Positions 10,800 to 21,599 are shown, counted from the stretch's first letter. The stretch is 64,000 nt of DNA from Jacaranda mimosifolia (GCA_018894105.1 CM032117.1:47340503-47404502), one strand, 5' to 3'. Numbers and translations: made by a program. The notes: generated by a model not told the origin, from the letters alone.

Positions 10800-12074
10800 T
10801 TAATGAGCCCCCCTCCTCGATTCATACATACTGGCAGCCATGTGATCAGGCCAATTACTCCACTCAGGTGTGCTCTCAATCGTATCAATATGTTCGGCAT
10901 CCATTTGTTCATGACTCACTTCTGAAACCCCCAATATACTTTCCTCCAAGGGGTCAATGGGCATTTGTATGCGAATATAATTGTGAAGAAGTACACACGC
11001 CATGATTATTAGGCTTTGTGTCTTTACTAGGTAGTAGGTGGTGCTCCTTAATACAGCCCACTGCCCCTTCAGGAGTCCGAAATCCCTCTCAATCACATTG
11101 CGAGCCTTGGCATGTTTCATGTTGAAATACTCACGAGCGTTTTGCGGGGCTTGTGCTCCATCGCTCCATTCATCGAGGTGGTATCGCACGCCACGGTAAG
11201 GGGTCAAGAAACCTTCACAATTTGTGTAGCCAGCGTCACATAGATAATAATTTCCCACAAAGCACATGTGAAGTTACAAAATTCTCAAAATGCATCTTAC
11301 AATGATAACATCAAATAAGTGTACATAAAAGGATTGTTCGTATACTAACTGGGACTTTGAGCCCATTAGGTTTGTTGACAGCAGCTCTTAGCACTCTGCT
11401 ATCAGCAACGGATCCCTCCCAACCGACAAGTAAATAGATGAAATTTATATCACGATTGCATACTCCGAGGACATTCACAGATGTCTCACCCTTTCTAGAC
11501 CTATACCGTGTTTGTTCGCTCTTTGGTACATGCACCAATATGTAAGTGCCATCAAGGGCACCCAGACATCCCTACAGGAGGAAAGTGTCATAGTCAAGCA
11601 TAATAGAAGTCCAAGAATGTGGAGTAATATGTGCTTTTATGCCACAAATCAGTTTAGACCGTTACCTTAAAGCTTCTCCAGGGCTCACTAGTATAGTCAT
11701 CACCGATGGGTTGAGGGTCAACAAGCAGCAATGGACCAATCTTTATAACTGCTCTAACACATTGCTTGAAATACTTGCTAACACTATACCCAGATCTTTT
11801 GAAATTATGTTTCACTATCTTGTTTTTCTTGTGATGTGCAAGTATGGATAGAAAAGGTCGCTACTTTTTCATCAATAGTGACAAATTTTTCGTGTCGTAG
11901 CCCCCCTACATGCTCAAGCAAATAATAAAGCTTTCGAAATGCGGTTCGATCCATACGCAAGTTATCAATACATGTTTGATCATTTAGTTCAACTAACTCT
12001 CTCATATGCTTCATTTGATCAGGTATCTTATAAATGATGCTCCACCTCCTATGCCTCCGATCACGCACACTCAT
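10800..12074 (-). pseudogene. PIF/Harbinger DDE transposase
   Basis: Read on the - strand. The N-terminal part (MSVRDRRHRRWSIIY.., LRMDRTAFRKLYYLLEHVGGL) is the usual helix-turn-helix lead-in. A one-base surplus in the T run at about 11855-11851 shifts the frame, after which LAHHKKNKIVKHNFKRSG..EPWRSFK continues. An intron of about 100 bp ends at about 11573. The next exon, starting [17 protein letters not shown], holds the first catalytic Asp (ALDGT) and the second (GSVADSRVL). After another intron (donor about 11347) the last exon gives GNYYLCDAGYTN, AREYFNMKHAKARNVIERDFG with the catalytic Glu, LKGQWAVLRS and the C-terminus at 10800. All three acidic residues remain (DDE_Tnp_4 family). The acceptor of the last exon is not obvious. 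The start is uncertain: an in-frame ATG also lies upstream at 12227. Confidence 0.85.
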
Positions 12075-12227
12075 TGCCCTCCCACGATGTATAAGGTAAG
12101 CATGATAAAGTAGAATAATACAAACAATCCTTCGGAGCAAGTACAGATAAATCTCTAATAAAATTTTGATTTGGGTATGCAAATCCATGGCATTCGCACA
12201 CAATAAATCTACACCAAAATAAAGCAT

Positions 12228-13609
12228 GATTGGTTAATGATGTTAACCAAAAACTCTGCATGGAAGAACATGAACCTAATCCAGAAATAAGTATGCAATC
12301 TCAAAAAGAATGTTCCGTGTGCATGCACATTTTCAGAAATAAATTTGTCAAACTACATGTCCTTTTTTTGAAAATTAGAAAAAAAGGGGGGGATAACCTA
12401 GTACTGGAAGGCTACTGATAATTAAGGTTAATTATGTACATCAAAATCTAAGTCTAATTTAACTAACAATGCAATGTATTATTACTGCATAAAACTCCCA
12501 CATATATATGTGGTTAAACCTCATTCAAATATTTACTAACACGACCATTAATTACTATATATTTATAAACACATAATACCATATCATGACCACAATTATA
12601 ATATGAAGACAAAACTAAGTACTCACTGTGGAAAGAATATTCAATGTTGGAGTTCACTAATCTATAAAAGAAGACTGTGGTAGTTCATATAGCACGCATG
12701 CAATGTTTCTGGAACTGTAACACTGGGCAACAGACAGTGCACATTGAGACCACAATCTAATGCGTGATTGTGGAATTCATGTATTTATTCACTGGTGTGG
12801 TGTACGAATAATTTCCAGCTTACAGGTAAAAAGCAGTGAGGCAAATTTATATTAAACTGCGGCCAAAACAGAAAATAAAATCGTTGTGTTCATGACTAAC
12901 CCATTTAGAGCATCTCATAAATTGAAGCAGCATCATAGGGAGTCAAGGGAAAATGAAATCTCAATACGTTTCAAAGGTTGGAAAAGAACTCCTCACCTGA
13001 GAGGAGAATGCCCCGGGTGTGGGTTCAAAGATAGTCGCTTCCACAAGCTTCGCAGAAATCCTAAGCGCCTTCGACCCCTAGTATAGCAATGAATCGTGCA
13101 AATAAGAATGTCAAAATTTAAGGTTCCCCAACTGGAAACAAACGATGCGATATATAGCGGAAGAAAGAAAAGGGGAAAAAAAGCGTATGTGAAGCTCCAA
13201 GGTTAAGAACCCTAATCTCAACACGGTTGTCTTTAATAATCTTCTTCCAGATGAATGAATGCTGTGATTTGATGACTGTCGAGCGTTAACCTTCTCGTCT
13301 AGGGTTCTTCACTTGCAAACCTTTTTTCCGTCGAACAACTGTGGGGAAGGGAGAATGTTATGCGTTCACACAAGGACAGAATAGAGACTTCTCAATCATT
13401 TTTGGGGGTCAAAATCGGGACTTTTGATGAACAGTACATTGCAATGTTTCCTAATTTCCACCAATCGCTACCTCAAGACGCTACTTGAATACCACTTAAT
13501 ATCATGAGCAGTAGCGGGCTATTAGCAGTCCCGGCCCGACATATTAGTTGTGCACATCAAACGTGCCATTAAGTGACATTACCCAATCTTGTAGGCCCTA
13601 ATACACCAA
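12228..13609. other. PIF element right interior, likely 5' leader
   Basis: No supported gene. Read on the - strand, a stretch around 13350-13000 has leader-like sequence ending CTCTCAG|GTGAGG (about 13001), a strong donor pattern. This may be an untranslated first exon of the - strand transcript, and is only an inference. GTTTGAT-type subterminal repeats lie near 13555. Confidence 0.35.
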
Positions 13610-13622
13610 ATCAAACGCGCCC
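13610..13622 (-). repeat. PIF/Harbinger right terminal inverted repeat
   Basis: ATCAAACGCGCCC, followed by target duplication TAG at 13623-13625. It pairs exactly with the left end. Confidence 0.85.
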
Positions 13623-13625
13623 TAG

Positions 13626-13883
13626 ATAGATAAGAAAGGAGAGAAAACGGTAAAGAGAATGAGGCAGCAATTTCTTGTGGGGAAAATCTCAAAATTTATC
13701 TCTAAAACCAACAAATGGGAAAGTCACGAATGGTTGTGAAAACCATGTCTATTTTTCAAGAAATGAGAAATGCACCATTCTCTCTCTCTCTCTCACTTTT
13801 TAAGCTCCATTTTCTCGCTCCCTGTCCTATTATAAATTTCTCTATGCCCCCCACCCTTCCTCCCTCTCTATCTCTGTCTCTCA

Positions 13884-13915
<32 letters not shown>

Positions 13916-14900
13916 ATATGCCTCAATTTGTACTGATAAATTAAAAAATATTTTTATAAAAAATAATTTTTTATTTATTTTTAATGAAATAAAAAATTCA
14001 ATAACGAAAAAATTGAATGACTTTTTTTAATAATTTTTTAATTAATCTAATTAGTTTGAAACTTATTGAAACTAAATTCATGAAAATCTACAAAAAACAT
14101 TTTCTTAGTTAGAATTTAATTTTTCTCAATTTAAAAAAAAAAAAAGTGATTGTCCATTTTATAATAAATTATAAAAAATATGAAATATATTAGATCTATC
14201 TTTTATTTAAATTTTTTTTAACTATTCTCAATATTAAATAAATCAAAAATACAAATCTCATAAAACAATTTCATTATCTTAAATATATCTCACAAATAAA
14301 TTATAAATTAATTCATTATCTATTTTTAAACAATAACAAAAAATACAATTGATTAAATTTATAAATTAAATATTAAATATTCTCAATTTCAAACAAACCC
14401 AAAAATCAAAATTCATAAAACAATCTCATCCTCTCAAACAAATCTCTTAAACATATCTCACAAATAATCACACAACCCATCACATTACTATAACATTACA
14501 CTTTATCTCACAATCAATCACAACCTCATCTCCCATTTCTATAACTCTTAAACACCAAAATATTCCAAAATTTTTAAAATACAAAAACATAAAATCATTC
14601 TTACAAGCAATCACAGCCTAAAATTCTCCTCGTCCCTATTTGTAACTTCACCAGGAACTGAGAAACTTCCAAAACTCGGAAAATGAACGATTCAGGTACA
14701 TATCCAATTCCTGCGAAGCTTTCTCCATAGTCAATTACATATTTACCCTTCCCCACCACCACCATATCAAAAAACTGCTACCCAGCTTCCTCCCTCCTTC
14801 CTCAATTCCCCAAAACGTGCCTTTACGATAAACCCCCAAGCTCCAACCGCGTAAACAAACCTTATAAAATTCTCGTTCACATTCGAAACCCCCAACAAAC
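13626..14900. repeat. Microsatellites and AT-rich diverged duplication
   Basis: (CT)n tracts lie at about 13781-13796 and 13866-13902, the second followed by (CA)n. From 14223 and again from 14379 a stretch beginning ATTCTCAAT and ending ATCTCACAAATAA recurs with divergence (period about 156 bp). No gene is seen until the promoter of the ALP1-like gene. Confidence 0.55.
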
Positions 14901-14991
14901 AGAATTGTCACCGGCCAAAAACCATTGCCCACCCCAGAATCTTCCTCCTCAGCGCGTCTCACGCGTTTCCTCCTTACCCTGCAAAGCTTCG

Positions 14992-14999
14992 TATATATA
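14992..14999 (+). promoter_or_regulatory. Candidate TATA box of ALP1-like gene
   Basis: TATATATA lies 95 bp upstream of the ATG, which would place the start of transcription near 15025 with a leader of about 70 bases. This rests on position and sequence only. Confidence 0.45.
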
Positions 15000-15093
15000 C
15001 ATCAAAGAACTTAGTCCTTGTGTTCACATTCTCGTTCAGACTTCTTTAATAGTCCATTTCAAACACTTTGACATCCATATATTTAATCCTATT

Positions 15094-16548
15094 ATGGGAA
15101 TCCCATCTTTCCCATTTTCAGAAGACCTGTACTCTTCTCTCTTTCAAGATTTAGAGCCCGTGGCTTTCTCCAACGCTAAAAAGCAGCCCAGGTGCGATAA
15201 ATTAGGCGATGTTGAGAGTGATCCATCAGTTCAAGAATTGCTGAGCAAATTATTGGCATTGGATAACCCGCCGGAAGAAGAGAAGGCCCACAACGTGGTT
15301 TCAGCATTACATCCTTCAATCTTGGTGGACACGAAAACTAACCGAACCAATCAAGAAATGGATGAGAGTGAATACCATTTCGCTGACTCTGGCAGTTCAT
15401 CCCATGCCAAGAGGGCGCGCTCTGAGTTTGGTAATGTCGCGACACCATCGGACGAGGCCACGAGCTTGGCCAGTGGTGGCGGGCAGCGCAGATTGTGGAG
15501 GAAAGACCGGTCCAATGAGTGGTGGGAGCAAATTAACAGCCCGGATTTTCCTGAGGAGGAGTTTAAAAGAGCTTTTCGGATGAGCAGAGCGACTTTTGAT
15601 ATGATCTGTGAAGAACTTGAGTCTGTTGTCACCAAGAAAGACACAATGCTGCGCTTGGCGATCCCCGTTCGTCAGCGTGTGGCTGTGTGCATATGGCGGC
15701 TGGCCACCGGTGAGGCTCTTCGTGAAGTATCAAAGCGTTTTGGATTGGGGATTTCAACCTGCCATAAGCTGGTTCTTGAGGTTTGTACTGCGATAAGGAG
15801 CGTGTTAATGCCTAAGTTCTTGCAGTGGCCCGATGAGAATAGAATGAGGGAGATTAAGGGGCAGTTTGAATTGTTTTCAGGGATTCCAAATGTGGGTGGA
15901 TCAATGTACACTACTCATGTGCCAATTATAGCACCAAAGGTTAGCGTGGCGGCTTATTTTAACAAGAGGCATACAGAGAGAAACCAGAAGACTTCTTACT
16001 CAATTACACTTCAAGGGGTGGTTGATCCTAATGGAGTTTTTACGGACATTTGTATTGGATGGCCTGGTTCAATGACTGATGATCAGGTGCTGGAAAAGTC
16101 TGCCCTTTTCCAGAGGGCTAATAGTGGTGCTTTGAAGGATCTTTGGGTTGTCGGGAATTCAGGGTACCCGTTGATGGACTGCGTTTTGGTTCCTTATATT
16201 CACCAAAACCTTACATGGACACAACATGCGTTTAATGAGAAAATTGAGGAGGTTCAGAGGGTTGCTAAGGAGTCGTTTATGCGGCTGAAAGCCAGGTGGA
16301 GCTGCTTGCAAAAGAGAACTGAGATGAAACTTCAGGATTTGCCAGTAGTTCTTGGAGCCTGCTGCGTGTTGCATAATATATGTGAGATTCGAAATGAGGG
16401 TTTGAGTCCGGGGCTGAGTTTTGAGCTCTTTGATGATGAAATGATCCCTGAAAATGGTGTGAGGTCGGCCAATGCTATGCATGCTAGAGACCAGATTGCT
16501 CACAAGCTCTTGCATCACAATCTTGCAGGCACTAATGTCCTATATTGA
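15094..16548 (+). CDS. ALP1/HDP1-like protein, domesticated Harbinger transposase
   Basis: An intronless frame of 484 residues begins at ATG 15094. The frame is open further upstream but has no earlier ATG. The N-terminal 130 residues are acidic and disordered. From about residue 135 on (RRLWRKDRSNEWW) it is a full-length Harbinger-type DDE_4 protein: FRMSRATFDMICEEL, LREVSKRFGLGISTCHKLV (helix-turn-helix), VSVAAYFNKRHTERNQKTSY, GWPGSMTDDQVLEKS and LPVVLGACCVLHNICE. It closely resembles the Arabidopsis AT4G29780/AT5G12010 group. There, HDP1 works with a Myb partner in a histone acetyltransferase complex for DNA demethylation, and ALP1 joins PRC2. The catalytic acids are altered. The first Asp is Tyr272 in GSMYTTH, the second is kept (TDD, 329-330), and the Glu position is Lys392 (Glu393 is adjacent). 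It is therefore probably a nuclear scaffold, not a nuclease. Confidence 0.9.
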   Translation: MGIPSFPFSEDLYSSLFQDLEPVAFSNAKKQPRCDKLGDVESDPSVQELLSKLLALDNPPEEEKAHNVVSALHPSILVDTKTNRTNQEMDESEYHFADSGSSSHAKRARSEFGNVATPSDEATSLASGGGQRRLWRKDRSNEWWEQINSPDFPEEEFKRAFRMSRATFDMICEELESVVTKKDTMLRLAIPVRQRVAVCIWRLATGEALREVSKRFGLGISTCHKLVLEVCTAIRSVLMPKFLQWPDENRMREIKGQFELFSGIPNVGGSMYTTHVPIIAPKVSVAAYFNKRHTERNQKTSYSITLQGVVDPNGVFTDICIGWPGSMTDDQVLEKSALFQRANSGALKDLWVVGNSGYPLMDCVLVPYIHQNLTWTQHAFNEKIEEVQRVAKESFMRLKARWSCLQKRTEMKLQDLPVVLGACCVLHNICEIRNEGLSPGLSFELFDDEMIPENGVRSANAMHARDQIAHKLLHHNLAGTNVLY

Positions 16549-17296
16549 TAGTTTTTTTGTAGTCTGTTTGTTAGTGATCTGATTCTTTCGTGGCTTGCTT
16601 GCAGCAGTCAGTTGAAGAATAAGTTGATGTAATTCGTTGAATTGTTGTAGAAAGTCATTTGCCTTTAATCAATAGATGAAAGTTTCTGCTAAGTTTTGCA
16701 AGTTAGAATTCATAAAGAGAATTTGCACTCCTCCTGGATATGCATCTCAATGAGTTTATAGTCTTGAGATAATTTCTTGGTGCATCAGTTCAAAAGTAGT
16801 GATAGACTGAACTAGAATCCTAAAAGTATTAGGATTGTCGAGCCTTAAGCTCGAGCCAAAGAAGGTTTTCTGCGAGATTTGCTTCCTAAATCCGGCAGCA
16901 TTTGCTTTCAGGCACATGGATTAGGAAGGAATGTGTGGGAATTCTTTTGTTTGTGTAGCAATATCTGTTGGCCAACTATTCTGTCCCGAGGTTTGGTTTT
17001 CTGCAAGACTAAAAAGCCTTGATTATTATGTTATTGAAGTCTCAACACTTTCTTTTGGCTGTTTTTCCAGAGTCAAAGATCACAGTCGTGGTATTGTTAT
17101 TTTCATGTAATGGCAAGGCCCAGAATCTGGTTGACTAACTTTAAAAATTATCGCAGTTGTTACATGGAGACAAGGATCAGTCAAAGGTTGACTTTGTTCT
17201 AAAGATACGTTGTTATCTTAAACAATGGGCTGAGGATCTGCCACACAATGACTGGTTTATCCTCTATGTGTCTATTAGGAAATGGCTTCATCCATG
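16549..17296. other. 3' flank of ALP1-like gene
   Basis: This contains the 3' UTR, with AATAAG- and AATAGA-like signals at about 16618 and 16671, then unremarkable intergenic DNA. No other gene is seen. Confidence 0.4.
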
Positions 17297-17304
17297 GTTC
17301 TGCC

Positions 17305-18194
17305 CATAGTTACCTAATGCTCCATTCTACCTAAAGTATCGCGAATTGGGCATACCAATTCGCGGTACTTTTACGAATTGGTACTCTAAAATATGCGAAT
17401 TGGTTTATTAAAAATAAAAAAACAAAGATATATAAAAAAAATTAATTAAAGTTTATTAGTATAACATATTTTTTTATCCTTTTCAATATGTTTTATACAA
17501 TTCTCATATTCATAAAATAAAAAAGTGAAAAATATATTATAATAGTAATAATATAAATTTATATATATTCTTTTTCTTTTTTTTTTTGCATATCTGATAA
17601 AAATTATTTAATTATATTTTAACTATAGAATACAAAAAGTTTCACTACTTAGAGAAATCAATGAAAAGGTAAATGAAAAGAGAGACTAATAAAGAGGAAG
17701 ATGGAAGGAGTCAGACAAAGCAGTCAAAATTAAATTAAAAGTACTTGGAAGAATGAAAGTGGAGACAAATAAACAAAGCATCAATCAAAGTACATTGAAA
17801 ATGAAAAAAGACAAAAAAGTTAAATGCAACTAAATCATGTCTCTATTCAAAATTTTAATGCAAGACTTTCCACATTACAAAACCTTCTCTATATATACGT
17901 AGAACACCCCACACGTTTTCTCTCGTCCAACTTAATCTATCAATATGGTATTTGAAAAATGAAAATTGCAAGAAATTTCATCTGATGAAAGCCATGAAAC
18001 CAAGACTCAAGAAACCAGTGCTGATGAAGGGTCTCATTTTACACTGAGAGCGTACCAAATAAATTATATAAGTGTACCGTGTACCAAAAGAGCGTACCAA
18101 CTAAGTCTACCTCCAGCATATCATATTTTTAATAGAGTGGCGTACTGCATACCCGTACCACATACTGTAGAATACCGCGAATTCGGTAACTATG
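17305..18194. mobile_element. hAT-like non-autonomous element, 890 bp
   Basis: Inverted ends CATAGTTACC (17305-17314) and GGTAACTATG (18185-18194) are flanked by 8-bp near-identical direct repeats, GTTCTGCC (17297-17304) and GTTATGCC (18195-18202). Motifs such as GAATTGGTAC, ACCAATTCGCGGTAC and CCGCGAATTCGG are repeated in both orientations near the ends. The interior is AT-rich with no transposase. The 8-bp duplication suggests the hAT superfamily. The 93-residue open frame at 17966-18247 falls largely inside the element and is not taken as a gene. Confidence 0.6.
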
Positions 18195-18202
18195 GTTATG
18201 CC

Positions 18203-19179
18203 ATAAGCGATAAGTTTAACCAATGTGTTGTAACTCTTAATAACTAGCTAAAGTAAACTGGGTGCAAAATCTGAGTCTGGGTGATGGGAAAGTTGACTTT
18301 GCTTCAGGTGCAAAAGTAGGTTCTTTTTTAATTTATGACTAGGAAATGGCTATTGAAGTAGAGCACAGTGCAAGATTTATGAATTGTTAAGACTTCAGAA
18401 TAAAGAAGAATGTTCTTACATGCAATGTGCAAGAAAACATTAAATAATGCAAATTAAATTAATTTAGCAACAGAATCTAAATTGTACTAATATGATGTGA
18501 TTGCAGCATCCTCTGTTTTCAAGCATAAAAATGTTCCTAAATAAAATTGAAGAATACAATAGCCTGGATGTTCTAGGCTTTGTCCTTAAAATCTGTATTT
18601 GCTTCCCATTACAGTATCGGATTTCAACAAATTTGCCTCCAGAATAAAAGATCCACCTTTAATTGCAAAACTTATATTTTGACCGAAATTATCCATAGAG
18701 AGTGAGAGTATTTGTAATGCTCCAAAGTTTTGTATATTAATCAACTGATATCAAATTTATGCTAATATAGATGGGCTTTGTTTCTTGTCTTCAAATGTTT
18801 CTGAATACAAACCAAACAAATCACTTTTTAGATGATTCTTCTTTTTATACATGTTTCCTGAAACTAATATGACTGTTATGATCAAAACGATTCTCAACTA
18901 ATGCATATTGAATGTTGCACTAATTAAAAATGGTTTTCCATTATGTGCGACTATATAAAAAATACACCAAATTGAGGAATTCCAGTTGCGTCAACTAAAC
19001 TCGCTTAATTAGTGATGCCAGTTGAAATTAGCTTTGAAGAAATTATGTACAAAACAAAACTTGGAGGCTTGAGGTGAGGACTCCTTGCAATGAGTCTACT
19101 TGTGAAATGTAGTGTACTTAAGCACCAATGCACCTTTCCTCTAGACCAAGCCCAGCCCAGCCCAGCCCAGCCCCAACGT
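18203..19179. other. Intergenic, nothing recognised
   Basis: Ordinary AT-rich sequence. The CCCAG pentamer is repeated five times at about 19151-19172. Confidence 0.4.
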
Positions 19180-19187
19180 GGTGCAGG

Positions 19188-19949
19188 CAATGTTTGAGAA
19201 ATTGGATCGATGATCGAATCGGTGACCTTATTAGTAACTAGTTCAATTAGTTTAATAATCGATTCAATCGTTATAATATCATAATTATATTTAATATTAT
19301 ATAAATATATTAAAAAATATCAAAAAATGTAATATATATATATATGGGGAAAAATTAAAATTGCTTTGTATTTATTAAATTTTCTCTAAACTCTACTTCA
19401 CAATAATATCCATACATCAATTTGAAATGTTAAATCATAAAGTAAATCTTGTCAAAAAATATCCTCATAAAATCTATTACAACTTACAAAAAAAATAAAT
19501 ACCAACTCAAATAATATAGAAGTTTCAAAACATAAATCAAGACCAATATTACAATAAGCAACAAAATCACAATACACAAATCTTCAATCATCTTAAAGCT
19601 CAGTTCTTAAATTTGAGTTTATGATTTGATGTTTTCGGAGAATTTGAATGAGAAAATGTAAGGAAAAAAAAAGAAGAAGAAGTTTGAACTCTGAAGCAAT
19701 CGTTGCCCCTGGTAGTATGCTTTTATTTGCAAGTTTAAACTTTTAGAAATTTAATTTCTTCAGTTTTTAGTTTTTATTTAAAAAATAATTAATCGATTTA
19801 AAATAAGAACCGGTTCACTAGCCCAACCAATTTTTTACCGGTTTGAACTAATTATTTGGCTAACTAATTTTAATTATCAAATTAAATTAGAGATTTGGCC
19901 AGTTCCCAATCGAACTGATCGATTCGATCGGCTGATTTCTTAAACATTG
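19188..19949. mobile_element. hAT-like non-autonomous element, 762 bp
   Basis: Imperfect inverted ends: CAATGTTTGAGAAATTGG at 19188 and, reading inward from 19949 on the other strand, CAATGTTTAAGAAATCAG, followed by GATCGA/ATCGAT-rich subterminal repeats. The flanks are GGTGCAGG (19180-19187) and GGTATAGG (19950-19957), an 8-bp target duplication with two transitions. The interior is AT-rich with no open frame. It interrupts a longer repeat whose other copy is at about 20600-20770. Confidence 0.6.
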
Positions 19950-20438
19950 GGTATAGGTGGTGTAGCACGCCACACGCTGAGTCCCTCCACCTCTTGGACT
20001 ACTTGGACACATGTGTCAGGCAAATCACCATATATATATATATATATATATACCCTCTTATACTTCTCATAATTTTCAATGTGATAATAATTCATACAAT
20101 TTCCCCAATTTTCAATGCGTGAAAATTCTCCATTATAGAATTAGATCCCTCAGTTCCTCAGTTGGTTATACCTGATTTGGGTGTCTTTTTACTTCTAAGT
20201 TCAACATTATACTCACTCTTAAGACTTGGTTGGATCACTTCTTAATTAACTATATCCTTATTGTTAGTATATTCACTTTTTTATTTCTCAGAGAATGTAC
20301 TTTCAAAGAATTCTATATTTCTAGACTTTGAAATAATATTTTGGTCGACATAAGAGTATTGTAACTCTAATTTTTTAATGTATTTACCTGGTTGTAAAAT
20401 CAACTTTTGTATTTAATGTATTCAACTGATAATAAATT

Positions 20439-20560
20439 CTGCTCTTGTCTCAAAGTAGTTATAATTGTTTCTAATACTACTATTATGATTTTTTTAATCC
20501 TGCTCTTGTCTCAAAGTAGTTATAATTGTTTCTAATCCTACTATTATGATTTTTTTAATA
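20439..20560 (+). repeat. 61-bp tandem duplication, nearly identical
   Basis: Copies 20439-20499 and 20500-20560 differ at only two positions, so the duplication is recent. Confidence 0.9.
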
Positions 20561-20781
20561 GGTGCACTATATGAAAAGACACGTCAAATTGAATAGCTAA
20601 CCAAAACAAATGAGCACTCTTAATTAGTAATTCTAGCTCCAATTAAAGTGTGTCCAAAGCATCAACACACCTTTACTTCGATCCCAACCTTGGCCTCAAC
20701 ACTAGCGTGGGCTGCACCTCGAACCCGTCCACCTCATGAACTACTTAAACACATGGACAATATACATTATTACACACACAA

Positions 20782-21592
20782 GGGAATAAATGGATATTAA
20801 ACGGATCTAATACACTGTTTTCATATTCGTATTCGTTTAACTTTTTGAATATTCGGATACGGATACAGATTTGATAGACATTTAAAAATGATATCTGAAT
20901 TCGTATCCGTCGAATATCGATCGAATTCGGATATATTCATATTTGATTATAATTACTCAAATGCATATTTGACTAAACTTATCCGTATTCGAATTATTTT
21001 TTTTATATTTATATTTGATGATAATTATTTAAATATTTATTTATAAATATCCATATACGTGAATTTATGAACGTAAAACAAATACATATTTTAATTAATA
21101 GAAGGAACTATACAGTTTCATTAAAAAAAAAAGCAATCAAACAAATAACATAATTTTTAATTAATAATTGACTTTATAATTGATTATTAGTACTAGTTGA
21201 TATTAATAATGACATTTAAGTATATTAACTATAAAGTCAACCAACAATAATTATGTTAATTACCTTTATTCTTCAATTTTTTCTTTATATTACAATAAAT
21301 TTTTAAATTTATTCTTTTTTCTTCTCAATTCTTCAATTATAATATACATATACACACATATATGGATTATTAGATTTTTATTGAAAAATATAAATAATAT
21401 ATTATTTAATAAACATATATTCGGATCAGATATTAAACTGATTAGATATGCATTTATCATATCCATATACATTTATAATCGGATATCTACTAATCGAATA
21501 TGGGTAATATTTGCTTTAAACATATGCGGATAAAATTTGTATAAACGGATATGCGAACGGTAAATGAATTTTCGAATATCCATTTACAACCC
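20782..21592. mobile_element. Terminal-inverted-repeat element, about 811 bp
   Basis: The left end GGGAATAAATGGATATTAAACGG and the right end, read on the other strand, GGGTTGTAAATGGATATTCG form imperfect inverted repeats. CGGATA/TATCCG motifs are dense near both ends (20850-20960 and 21420-21560). The centre is AT-rich and non-coding. The target duplication could not be resolved because both flanks are CA-rich. Probably a non-autonomous hAT-type element. Confidence 0.45.
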
Positions 21593-21599
21593 TACTGAC

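Larger units (their letters stand above)
3320..13622 (-). mobile_element. PIF/Harbinger DNA transposon, 10.3 kb
   Basis: The ends are perfect 13-bp inverted repeats, GGGCGCGTTTGAT at 3320-3332 and its reverse complement at 13610-13622. They are flanked by the direct repeat TAG at 3317-3319 and 13623-13625, a 3-bp target duplication of the type PIF/Harbinger elements make (TWA is the usual form; TAG is a variant). The motif GTTTGAT recurs inside both ends, for example near 3410 and near 13555. The element encodes a Harbinger DDE transposase and a Myb/SANT ORF1 on the - strand in its right half. It also holds a GRF zinc-finger gene and a second Myb/SANT-like gene on the + strand in its left half. 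At 10.3 kb it is larger than the 4-6 kb common for the family. Lesions in both transposition genes suggest this copy is no longer autonomous. Confidence 0.85.
19000..20770. repeat. Diverged segment duplication (about 19000-20030 and 20590-20770)
   Basis: Two stretches share landmarks in the same order: CTTAATTAGT, CAATGCACCTTTCCT versus CAACACACCTTTACTTC, AACGTGGTGCAGG versus AGCGTGGGCTGCACC, CCACCTC(T/A)TG(G/A)ACTACTT and ACACATG. The first copy is split by the 762-bp element; the second is not. Between the copies lie (TA)n at 20033-20052 and a tandem duplication at 20439-20560. Confidence 0.45.

Noticed and set aside
12886..13086. Cys-containing + strand frame in the PIF right interior (ECPGCGFKD)
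   Set aside because: Only one CxxC-type pair and no family match; the other strand looks more like an untranslated leader.
14905..15093. Upstream extension of the ALP1-like frame
   Set aside because: It has no ATG, contains the probable TATA box, and looks like leader sequence.
17966..18247. 93-residue + strand frame
   Set aside because: It lies mostly inside the 890-bp hAT-like element, contains its subterminal repeats, and has no family resemblance.
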